Below are positions 1 through 5,796 of a DNA stretch of 6,787 nt, piece by piece. The notes below the pieces were generated by a model. It did no database searches, was not told the DNA's origin, and saw only the letters and a list, made by a program, of their open reading frames with translations. The DNA comes from PWPR01 sp964497955 (lineage in GTDB: Bacteria; Bacillota; UBA994; PWPR01), in the NCBI GenBank assembly GCA_964497955.1, contig CAZCFQ010000115.1, positions 1 to 6,787 on the forward strand. The letters run 5' to 3'. A program made the translations under genes and the position numbers. Position 1 is the first letter of the stretch. The number at the start of each line of letters is the position of its first letter.

Positions 1-1
1 A

Positions 2-232
2 AGCGTCTTTTCCATCGGAAGCTACGGCACAGGGGATCGGTTCTTTATACAGAACCTGCGCAGCGGAAATTACTTCCCGCTGACGGGAATCAAGAGATCC
101 TGCGGCGCATTTGATTACCATGAAGGGCCGCTCATCGATAAAAATCACCAGATCAAGACAGGTTTGGTAAGGCTTTCCGCCAATTTCCAGGGATAACTCC
201 ATATCCACTTGGATATTTTTCCGGGGATATCC
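2..232 (-). CDS. Type I restriction R-subunit N-terminal (HSDR_N-like) domain protein, partial at both ends
   Basis: The minus strand is open from 232 down to 2 (77 codons) with no stop. The product reads like the N-terminal domain of type I restriction R proteins (HSDR_N / HSDR_N_2). The visible order is a GYPRKNIQVDMEL start, a strand LEIGGKPYQTCLDLVIFIDE, then PFMVIKCAAGSL, then a helix containing SRQREVISAAQVLY, then IPCAVASDGKDA. This fits a PD-(D/E)XK-like fold, with D in LDLVIF as a possible metal ligand and K in VIKC. The usual acidic residue two places before the Lys is Val here, so nuclease activity is doubtful. I recall stand-alone proteins of this type from Desulfobacterota. The N-terminus is lost at the junction at 224-232 and the C-terminus runs off the window. 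GC content is about 48%, against about 31% for the neighbouring DNA, so it probably comes from another genome. The family call is from memory of sequence patterns and is moderately sure. Confidence 0.6.
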
Positions 233-1132
233 TTTAGTATCGACAAGGGAGAAACCCTTGCTATTGTTGGAGAATCTGGTTGTGGTAAAAGTACAACAGC
301 TCATGCTTTAATGAGACTAATATCAAAACCAGGAGTAATAGCTAATGGTTCTATAGAATTAGATGGATTGGACTTAACAAAGCTTAAAGAAAAAGAGATG
401 TCAAAAATAAGAGGCAAAGATATGGCTATGATATTTCAAGAGCCTATGACATCACTTAATCCAGTATATAAAGTAGGAGAACAGATAGCAGAAACGATAA
501 GAATACATACTGGACAAAATAGAAGTCAAGCTTTATCACAAGCTATCAAGATTATGGATAAAGTAGGAATATCTAATCCAGCTACTAGAGCCAAACAGTA
601 TCCACATCAAATGAGTGGTGGGATGAGGCAAAGAGCTATGATTGCAATGGCATTAGCATGTGAGCCAAAAGTGTTGATAGCTGATGAGCCAACAACTGCA
701 TTAGATGTTACAATCCAAGCTCAAATATTGAGATTAATGAGGAAGTTGCAAAAAGATTTTAATACAGCAATATTATTTATTACTCATGATTTAGGAGTTG
801 TTGCAGAGGTAGCTGATAAAGTAGCAGTAATGTATTGTGGAAATATTGTTGAGGTTGGACCTGTTGTTGATATATATTACTCTCCAAAACATCCATATAC
901 TAAAGGTTTGATAGAATCGGTCCCTGATGTGAGTAAAAAAATGGGTAGATTATGCCAAATTGAGGGGACTGTCCCAAGTATTGATAATATGCCAGAGGGT
1001 TGCAAGTTTTATCCTAGATGCAATTATGCAACTGATAATTGTAGAGATAAATTTCCAAACTTAAATAAGTTGGGAGAACATAAAGTGGCTTGTTTTAATC
1101 CAATAAGTGCGGCTAAGGAGGTAGCTAAGTGA
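209..1132 (+). CDS. dppD: Dipeptide/oligopeptide ABC transporter ATP-binding protein DppD, 5'-truncated
   Basis: This is one of two ATPases that drive import of di- and oligopeptides by binding and hydrolysing ATP under the DppBC channel. Counted from the TTG at 209, it has Walker A GESGCGKST (21-29), Q-loop Gln77 in IFQEPMTSLNP, signature MSGGMRQR (135-142), Walker B VLIADE (155-160), D-loop TALD (163-166) and switch His193. The C-terminal oligopeptide-transporter extension has four cysteines (265, 271, 278, 295) in the spacing that binds an Fe-S cluster in DppD/DppF-type subunits. Native similarity begins only at GISFSIDKGE (from about 224). Roughly 25 residues, with the first beta strand and the adenine-stacking aromatic, are missing. 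The TTG at 209 lies in the foreign segment, has no good ribosome binding site and is not the true start. The stop overlaps the dppF start. Dpp versus Opp or AppD specificity cannot be told from the ATPase. Confidence 0.9.
   Translation: MDIFPGISFSIDKGETLAIVGESGCGKSTTAHALMRLISKPGVIANGSIELDGLDLTKLKEKEMSKIRGKDMAMIFQEPMTSLNPVYKVGEQIAETIRIHTGQNRSQALSQAIKIMDKVGISNPATRAKQYPHQMSGGMRQRAMIAMALACEPKVLIADEPTTALDVTIQAQILRLMRKLQKDFNTAILFITHDLGVVAEVADKVAVMYCGNIVEVGPVVDIYYSPKHPYTKGLIESVPDVSKKMGRLCQIEGTVPSIDNMPEGCKFYPRCNYATDNCRDKFPNLNKLGEHKVACFNPISAAKEVAK
224..232. other. Chimeric junction at palindromic microhomology GGATATCC
   Basis: Both neighbouring genes keep their reading sense up to this motif and lose it beyond. 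On the minus strand, codons 232-224 still give the plausible family residues G-Y-P of the HsdR_N-like protein. On the plus strand, codons 224-232 already give the G-I-S that precedes FSIDKGE in DppD proteins. GGATATCC (225-232) can therefore belong to either parent and is a perfect 8-bp palindrome. Related hexamers lie just left of it: ATATCC at 201-206 and GGATAT at 211-216. Composition changes here from about 48% to about 31% GC. A join of unrelated sequences during assembly or amplification is the likeliest cause; genuine recombination cannot be excluded from one sequence. Confidence 0.7.
1115..1132 (+). promoter_or_regulatory. dppF ribosome binding site and GTGA stop/start overlap
   Basis: AAGGAGG (1115-1121) lies 7 nt before a GTG start at 1129. 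The start overlaps the dppD TGA stop (1130-1132) within the tetranucleotide GTGA. The strong site inside the end of dppD fixes the dppF start and implies coupled translation of the two ATPases. Confidence 0.85.
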
Positions 1133-2109
1133 GTTTATTAGAGGTTAAAAATCTTAAGAAATATTTTCCAGTAAAAATTGGTATGAATAAAACAGCTTAT
1201 GTTAAAGCTGTAGATGATATAAGCTTCAGCTTAGCACCAAGTGAAACACTAGGGTTAGTAGGAGAGTCTGGTAGTGGGAAATCAACTACAGGGATGACTC
1301 TTTTAAGACTGTACGAACCAACTGAAGGCACGATAAAATTCAATAACCAAGATATCACTCATATTAATCAAAAAGAGCTGAGAAAGTTCAGAAAAGAAAT
1401 GCAGATTGTATTTCAAGATCCATTTGCTTCTCTTAATCCAAGATGGAAAGTTAAGGATACAATAGCAGAAGCTTTAGAAATACATAAGTTGGCTTTTGGA
1501 AGTGAAAAGGTAAAGAGAGTAGAAGAATTGTTGGATGTCGTTGGTCTATCTTTGGATAGTAAAGATAGATATCCACATGAGTTTAGTGGAGGGCAACGCC
1601 AAAGAATTGGTATAGCGAGAGCTTTAGCAGTTAATCCAAAATTTATAGTATGCGATGAGCCAGTTTCTGCATTAGATGTTTCGGTACAAGCACAAATTAT
1701 TAATCTTTTACAGGATTTAAAGAATGAGTTTGACTTATCATATCTTTTTATTGCACATGATCTAGGTGTTGTAAGACAGATATGTGATAGAGTAGCTGTT
1801 ATGTACCTTGGGAAGATAGTAGAAGTTGGAGAAACAGAACAAATATTTACAAATCCTAAGCATCCATACACAAAAGCATTACTTTCAGCTGTTCCTGTTG
1901 CTGATCCATTGGCAAAAAGAGATGAAATTATATTAACTGGAGAAATCCCAAATCCAATGGAGCCACCAACAGGATGCACTTTTAGAACTAGATGCCAATA
2001 TGCAACAGATTATTGCACAGACAATAAACCATACTTGTTTGACATAGGAGAGAAACATGAGGTTTCATGCCATATGATCACAAAAGACTGGGGGGTCAAA
2101 AATGACTAA
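1129..2109 (+). CDS. dppF: Dipeptide/oligopeptide ABC transporter ATP-binding protein DppF
   Basis: This is the second, full-length (326 aa) ATPase, which pairs with DppD on the cytoplasmic face of the peptide importer. Motifs are Walker A GESGSGKST (45-53), Q-loop Gln96 in VFQDPFASLNP, signature FSGGQRQR (152-159), Walker B FIVCDE (172-177), D-loop SALD (180-183) and switch His210. The N-terminal LLEVKNLKKYFPVK segment missing from the DppD copy is present here, including the aromatic Tyr12/Phe13 region expected to stack on ATP. The C-terminal extension has Cys283, Cys289, Cys296 and Cys314, the same four-cysteine pattern as its partner, suggesting an Fe-S cluster in each. The GTG start is supported by AAGGAGG. 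The 3' end overlaps dppB by 8 bp. DppF and OppF are hard to separate by sequence alone; linkage to dppBC-like permeases supports a peptide transporter. Confidence 0.93.
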   Translation: MSLLEVKNLKKYFPVKIGMNKTAYVKAVDDISFSLAPSETLGLVGESGSGKSTTGMTLLRLYEPTEGTIKFNNQDITHINQKELRKFRKEMQIVFQDPFASLNPRWKVKDTIAEALEIHKLAFGSEKVKRVEELLDVVGLSLDSKDRYPHEFSGGQRQRIGIARALAVNPKFIVCDEPVSALDVSVQAQIINLLQDLKNEFDLSYLFIAHDLGVVRQICDRVAVMYLGKIVEVGETEQIFTNPKHPYTKALLSAVPVADPLAKRDEIILTGEIPNPMEPPTGCTFRTRCQYATDYCTDNKPYLFDIGEKHEVSCHMITKDWGVKND

Positions 2110-3019
2110 ATCATTACTTAAAAAGTTCAGAAATGCATTGATAGTTTTGCTAGGAGTATCAATAATTGTATTTATGTTAATGTATTTATCTGGAGACCCA
2201 GTCGCACTCTTATTACCAATGGATACTTCACCCGAAGTTGTAGCTGAGATGAGAGAGAACCTTGGTTTTAATGACCCCTTATATATACAGTACTTAAATT
2301 TTTTATCTGGTGCAGTTAGAGGAGATTTTGGAGATTCTTTACACCACGGACAGCCAGCTATGAGTTTAATTTTAGAAAGAATGCCTGCAACAATTGAGCT
2401 AACATTAGCTAGCATTGCTGTCGCTTTAATAATAGCAATACCATTAGGTATTATTACGGCTGTTTATTCAAATACAATAGTCGATTATATAGGTTCGGTT
2501 ATTGCATTAATAGGACAATCTATGCCTGTATTCTGGCTAGGTTTAATGCTTTTATACTTTGTAGGTGTAAGATATCGATTATTACCAATTACAGGTAGAG
2601 GCTCTTGGGAACACTTAGTATTACCTGCCATAACAGTAGGTGCTTATACAGCGGCTACTTTGGCAAGGATGTTAAGATCTCGTATGATTGAAATATTGCA
2701 ACAAGATTATATTAAAACAGCAAAAGCAAAGGGTGTTAAGGGAGTATTTGTAATTTTAAAACATGCTTTAAGAAATGCTTTGTTACCAGTTATAACAATT
2801 CTTGCTATGCAACTTGGAACATTACTTGGCGGAGCTGTAATAACAGAGACAATTTTTGCATGGCCTGGAGTGGGTAGATTCATGTTGCAAGCTATACAGA
2901 ATAGAGATATTGCAATAGTTCAAGCTGGAGTTTTTGTTTTGGCGGTTAGTATTGTTTTAATAAATATATCAACTGATGTAATATATTCGCTTCTAGATCC
3001 AAGAATCAGATATGAATAG
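2102..3019 (+). CDS. dppB: Dipeptide/oligopeptide ABC transporter permease DppB
   Basis: This is an inner-membrane permease subunit (305 aa, usual family length) forming half of the peptide channel. It has an N-terminal membrane helix at about 11-30, then an extracytoplasmic stretch with the DppB/OppB-type pattern GDP (31-33), ENLGFNDPLYIQYLNF (52-67) and RGDFGDSL (73-80). Further hydrophobic helices lie at about 99-121, 132-155, 172-190, 228-254 and 273-296. The EAA coupling loop that docks on the ATPases is DYIKTAKAKG (202-211) followed by LRNALLP (223-229). The protein ends with the family-typical YSLLDPRIRYE. The ATG lies inside the end of dppF, 6 nt after a G-run (2090-2095) that serves as a rather weak ribosome site, so expression probably depends on translation of dppF. 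Six helices and the EAA loop leave little doubt about the fold; the exact peptide range is unknown. Confidence 0.93.
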   Translation: MTKSLLKKFRNALIVLLGVSIIVFMLMYLSGDPVALLLPMDTSPEVVAEMRENLGFNDPLYIQYLNFLSGAVRGDFGDSLHHGQPAMSLILERMPATIELTLASIAVALIIAIPLGIITAVYSNTIVDYIGSVIALIGQSMPVFWLGLMLLYFVGVRYRLLPITGRGSWEHLVLPAITVGAYTAATLARMLRSRMIEILQQDYIKTAKAKGVKGVFVILKHALRNALLPVITILAMQLGTLLGGAVITETIFAWPGVGRFMLQAIQNRDIAIVQAGVFVLAVSIVLINISTDVIYSLLDPRIRYE

Positions 3020-3032
3020 GGGTAGAAATTAA

Positions 3033-3884
3033 ATGAATAAAACTTTAAGAATGTTAATAAAAAGAAAGACTGCTTTCATAGGAGCAATTATAGTATTAAT
3101 TGTAATAATAAGCGCTTTTTTAGCTCCTTTCATATCGCCTCATGATCCAAATGCAACTGATTTATCTAAGCGATTGCTACCACCTTCTTGGGAAGATAAG
3201 GGTGTTGAAGAACACTTTTTAGGAACAGACCATTTGGGAAGAGATATTTTAAGTAGAATTATCTATGGTACAAGGATATCTCTGTTAGTAGGAATTGCAA
3301 CAGTTTTAATATCAGGAATTTTTGGAACTATTTTAGGTCTTATTGGAGGATATTATAGAGGTTTTATTGATAGTGTTCTAATGAGGCTAACTGAAATACA
3401 ACTTGCTTTTCCATTTATATTATTAGCATTGGCTATTATGGCAGTTTTAGGCCCTGGTTTAAAAAATGTAATAATAGTATTAAGTATAACTGGTTGGGTT
3501 ATGTATACTAGACTTGTAAGAGGCGAAGTTTTGCTGATTAGAGAACTTGAATATGTTAAAGCTACAAAAGCCCTTGGACAAAAGAGTAGAAAAATAATAT
3601 TCAAGCATATCTTGCCAAATGTTTTTCCTACTATAATAGTAGTAGGAACATTAAGAATAGCTAATATGATAATCGCAGAAGCTTCTCTCACATTTTTAGG
3701 ATTAGGTGTAGAGTCTTCAATTCCAACTTGGGGTAGCATGTTAGCAGATGGAAGAAACTATATTACAACCTCTTGGTGGGTAGCGGCATTTCCTGGTATT
3801 GCAATAATGCTTACAGTATTAGGCATAAATCTTTTGGGAGATTGGTTAAGAGATGTTTTAGATCCTAGACTTAAAACAAGTTAA
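3033..3884 (+). CDS. dppC: Dipeptide/oligopeptide ABC transporter permease DppC
   Basis: This is the second permease subunit (283 aa), partner of DppB. The N-terminal helix (about 14-34) ends in LAPFISPHDPNATDL, followed by the OppC/DppC hallmark HFLGTDHLGRDILSRIIYGTR (61-81, cited by key residues G64, T65, D66, G69, R70, D71). Five more hydrophobic segments follow at about 84-106, 117-140, 145-160, 200-222 and 247-270. The EAA loop is YVKATKALG (174-182) with HILPNVFP (192-199). GLGVESSIPTWGSML, then the C-terminal GDWLRDVLDPRL, are also typical of the family. It begins 13 nt after dppB, with AGGGGT (3018-3023) overlapping the dppB stop as ribosome site. No terminator follows, so the mRNA may continue into the carboxypeptidase gene. 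It is the last transporter gene here; no binding protein gene follows. Confidence 0.93.
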   Translation: MNKTLRMLIKRKTAFIGAIIVLIVIISAFLAPFISPHDPNATDLSKRLLPPSWEDKGVEEHFLGTDHLGRDILSRIIYGTRISLLVGIATVLISGIFGTILGLIGGYYRGFIDSVLMRLTEIQLAFPFILLALAIMAVLGPGLKNVIIVLSITGWVMYTRLVRGEVLLIRELEYVKATKALGQKSRKIIFKHILPNVFPTIIVVGTLRIANMIIAEASLTFLGLGVESSIPTWGSMLADGRNYITTSWWVAAFPGIAIMLTVLGINLLGDWLRDVLDPRLKTS

Positions 3885-3893
3885 ATTATAAAA

Positions 3894-3956
3894 TTGCTGT
3901 ACAAATATAGTGGAGCTAGTTAAAATAATAAGATAGTTAATACAAGAAAAGGTGAT
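3894..3956 (+). promoter_or_regulatory. dppC-carboxypeptidase gap: strong ribosome site, weak possible promoter
   Basis: The 76-bp gap after dppC has no hairpin with a T tract. AAAAGGTGAT ends at 3956, closely matching the complement of the 16S rRNA 3' end, and lies 4 nt before a TTG start at 3961. The only ATG nearby (3954) is followed at once by a TAA codon, so TTG is the best start. TTGCTG (3894) and TAGTTA (3917) at 17-bp spacing could be a poor sigma-A promoter; TAGTTAA occurs twice (3917 and 3934). The promoter is speculative, while the ribosome site is clear. Confidence 0.4.
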
Positions 3957-3960
3957 GTAA

Positions 3961-4926
3961 TTGAAAAAGATTTTTTTACTAATTATAACTTTATCTTTCA
4001 TACTATCTGGTTGTTTTTTATCAGAACCTGAAGTGGAAAGTCTTGAAATAAATCCTGTTGAATTTTCTCTTTATCCTGGTGAAAAAAAGGATATAAAAAT
4101 TGTAGCAATTTATGATAACGGAGAAAAAAAACAACTAATACCAGAAGAAGTTTCTTTTGATAATAATCATGTTTTACTAGATGATTCAAGTATTACAGTA
4201 AGTAACTCAATAGAAAAAGATATTAAACATGTTTCTGAGGTAAAGTATAGTGATATTACATCTCAAATTGAACTGGAAGTAACTAGTAATCCTTTAAATA
4301 ACTATGAACTTGATTCTAATGGAGAGAAAATTATTGTTAATCCAGAAAGAATCGATGTTATTATTAATAAAGAATTAGCTGTTTCTAAAGATTTTACTCC
4401 AAATAATTTAGTAGTACCTACAATACGATGGCCTTATGGATATGAGGGAGATTTACAAAAGAAATATATGAGAGAAGAAGCTGCTGGTGCTTTAGAAAAT
4501 TTGTTTAAAGATGCACATGATGCAGGTCACAAACTATATGGAGTATCAGGTTATAGATCTTATGATTTGCAAAAAAGGATTTTTGCATATAATGTATCTA
4601 GATTTGGTTCTGAAGAGAAAGCTAATAAGATTAGTGCAAGACCAGGAGAAAGTGAACATCACACTGGATTAGTAATGGATGTATCTTCAGAATCAGTTGG
4701 TACTAACAAATTAGTTGAGAGTTTTGGTGAATCACCAGAAGGGAAATGGGTGGAAGAAAACTGCTCAAATTATGGCTTTATAATAAGGTATCTTAAAGGT
4801 AAAGAGGATATAACAGGGTATAATTATGAGCCATGGCATCTACGTTATGTTGGTGTAGACCTTGCTAAAGAGATTACAAGTAGTGGCTTAACAATGGAAG
4901 AATATTTTGAAAGGTTTATTAACTAA
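3961..4926 (+). CDS. Lipoprotein with Ig-like N-terminal region and VanY-type M15B D-alanyl-D-alanine carboxypeptidase domain
   Basis: This is a surface-anchored zinc peptidase predicted to remove the terminal D-Ala from peptidoglycan stem peptides. The first 17 residues form a lipoprotein signal with lipobox LSGC (15-18); Cys18 would be lipidated. Residues about 25-108 (VESLEINPVEFSLYPGE onward) look like one bacterial Ig-like (BIG2-type) domain. The catalytic domain spans about 150-317. It shows SGYRS (196-200, substrate-binding Arg199), SEHHTGLVMD (231-240), which fits SxHxxGxAxD with zinc ligands His233 and Asp240, and EPWH (290-293) with catalytic Glu290 and zinc ligand His293. All expected catalytic residues are present, so it should be active. 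The start is TTG after a strong ribosome site. It follows dppC without a terminator and ends in the A tract of the hairpin at 4931-4954. VanY resistance function is not implied: no vanHAX or vanS genes are present. Confidence 0.88.
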   Translation: MKKIFLLIITLSFILSGCFLSEPEVESLEINPVEFSLYPGEKKDIKIVAIYDNGEKKQLIPEEVSFDNNHVLLDDSSITVSNSIEKDIKHVSEVKYSDITSQIELEVTSNPLNNYELDSNGEKIIVNPERIDVIINKELAVSKDFTPNNLVVPTIRWPYGYEGDLQKKYMREEAAGALENLFKDAHDAGHKLYGVSGYRSYDLQKRIFAYNVSRFGSEEKANKISARPGESEHHTGLVMDVSSESVGTNKLVESFGESPEGKWVEENCSNYGFIIRYLKGKEDITGYNYEPWHLRYVGVDLAKEITSSGLTMEEYFERFIN

Positions 4927-4930
4927 AAAA

Positions 4931-4954
4931 AGGATACCATTTATGTGGTATCCT
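4931..4954. terminator. Bidirectional intrinsic terminator between converging genes
   Basis: The hairpin has a perfect 9-bp stem, AGGATACCA (4931-4939) with TGGTATCCT (4946-4954), and a 6-nt loop. For minus-strand transcripts it is followed by seven T (complement of 4925-4931), an excellent terminator for the response regulator gene. For plus-strand transcripts the tail is the poorer AAAGTTTT. The A tract overlaps the carboxypeptidase stop codon (4924-4926), and the regulator stop is at 4961, so the site is very compact. Confidence 0.85.
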
Positions 4955-4960
4955 AAAGTT

Positions 4961-5665
4961 TTACTCATCAACTCTTAACATATATCCTGCACCTCTAATG
5001 TTAATAATATTACGAGGTCTAGCAGGATTTTTTTCAATTTTTTTCCTAAGATTTCTTACATGCACCATGACTGTTCTTATATCTCCTATACCATCTTCGC
5101 TCCAAACTTGTTTATAGATTTCTTCAACACTAAAAACTTTATTTGGGGTATTAGCCAAAAAGCAAAGCAATTCAAACTCTTTAACAGACAAAGAGATTCG
5201 TTCATCATCAATAATAACTGTGTGGTTATTTTTATCAATAGTCATTGTAGGCAAGTTAATCTCAGGATTTTCATCTGGTTGAATAATGAAAGGAGAAAGG
5301 CTATCTCTTCTAAGATTAGCTTTAATTCTAGCCACTAATTCTCTAGGACTAAATGGTTTAGAAATGTAGTCGTCACCACCAGCTTCAAGCCCACTAATTT
5401 TATCATATTCTTGTTTTTTACAGCTTAAAAAGATAATTGGAGCACTTGTTTTTTCTCTCAAATTAGGGCACAAGTCTAATCCGTTTATATCAGGTAATAA
5501 TACATCAAGTATTATTAAGTCAGGATCATAATCATTTATAAACTCTAAAGCTTCTTTTCCTGTGTGGCAGTATTTCACATCATAATTGGCATTCTCAAGG
5601 TATAATTTTAGTAATTCACAGATTTCTATCTCATCGTCTACAATGAGAATCTTATAGTTTTTCAT
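4961..5665 (-). CDS. OmpR/PhoB-family two-component response regulator
   Basis: This is a cytoplasmic DNA-binding regulator (234 aa) controlled by phosphorylation. The receiver domain (about 4-118) has the acidic pair Asp10/Asp11, phosphoacceptor Asp54 in LIILDVLLPD, Ser81 in place of the common Thr, Tyr100 and Lys103 in DDYISKPF. A linker of about 20 residues leads to a winged-helix domain (about 141-232) with SVKEFELLCFLA, the recognition helix near 197-210 (RTVMVHVRNLRKKI) and the wing RGAGYML (224-230). All receiver residues needed for phosphorylation are present. The ATG is preceded by GGTGAT on the minus strand (5669-5674). The gene is bounded by its own upstream region and the terminator, so it seems monocistronic, and no histidine kinase lies next to it. 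The receiver resembles VanR/PhoP-like Firmicutes regulators, but the targets cannot be inferred. Confidence 0.93.
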   Translation of the reverse strand: MKNYKILIVDDEIEICELLKLYLENANYDVKYCHTGKEALEFINDYDPDLIILDVLLPDINGLDLCPNLREKTSAPIIFLSCKKQEYDKISGLEAGGDDYISKPFSPRELVARIKANLRRDSLSPFIIQPDENPEINLPTMTIDKNNHTVIIDDERISLSVKEFELLCFLANTPNKVFSVEEIYKQVWSEDGIGDIRTVMVHVRNLRKKIEKNPARPRNIINIRGAGYMLRVDE

Positions 5666-5690
5666 ATTATCACCACAATTCTAAATTTAT

Positions 5691-5749
5691 TGTATAGTTA
5701 TGTTTCATTAATCCTTTTTATCAATTATAATCTTACTATACATTTGTAT
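5691..5749. repeat. Inverted repeats in the regulator-rnhC divergent region
   Basis: TGTATAGT (5691-5698) is exactly repeated in inverse as ACTATACA (5735-5742), 36 bp apart. The right copy overlaps a second small palindrome, ATACA-TT-TGTAT (5738-5749). They flank the putative rnhC -10 box and could be operator half-sites, for example for autoregulation by the response regulator. The region is very AT-rich, so chance or -10-like elements on the minus strand are real alternatives. Confidence 0.3.
5703..5731 (+). promoter_or_regulatory. Putative sigma-A promoter for rnhC
   Basis: A perfect -10 box TATAAT (5726-5731) lies 17 bp after a poor -35 match TTTCAT (5703-5708), about 60 bp before the rnhC start. 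On the minus strand, TTGTTA with TAAGAT at 18-bp spacing is a comparable candidate for the response regulator. In such AT-rich DNA both remain tentative. Confidence 0.35.
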
Positions 5750-5779
5750 GAAATAACAAGGAAAATTATTAACTTTATT

Positions 5780-5796
5780 AAGGAGTTTGAATATTG
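5780..5796 (+). promoter_or_regulatory. rnhC ribosome binding site and TTG start
   Basis: AAGGAG (5780-5785) is 8 nt before TTG at 5794, which opens the frame MKSYFTLE. No in-frame ATG lies nearby, and starting here gives the complete N-terminal domain of RNase HIII. The TTG start is therefore well supported. Confidence 0.75.

Noticed and set aside
2..196. A plus-strand open frame of 64 codons ending in TAA at 194-196, in the same frame as dppD
   Set aside because: It is the exact antisense phase of the HsdR_N-like minus-strand frame. Its translation resembles no family I know, whereas the minus-strand product does.
201..220. Short hairpin ATATCC-ACTT-GGATAT followed by T residues, resembling a terminator
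   Set aside because: The stem is 6 bp with two GC pairs and lies inside the minus-strand coding frame right next to the junction, so a terminator role is not supported.
1413..1979. 188-codon minus-strand open frame inside dppF
   Set aside because: It lies antisense within a well-conserved ATPase gene, with no recognisable domain; it is a shadow frame.
3961..5665. A vancomycin-resistance cassette, suggested by a VanY-type enzyme beside a VanR-like regulator
   Set aside because: No vanS, vanH, D-Ala-D-Lac ligase or vanX is present, and the two genes converge on a terminator. Both families are common in ordinary Firmicutes chromosomes.
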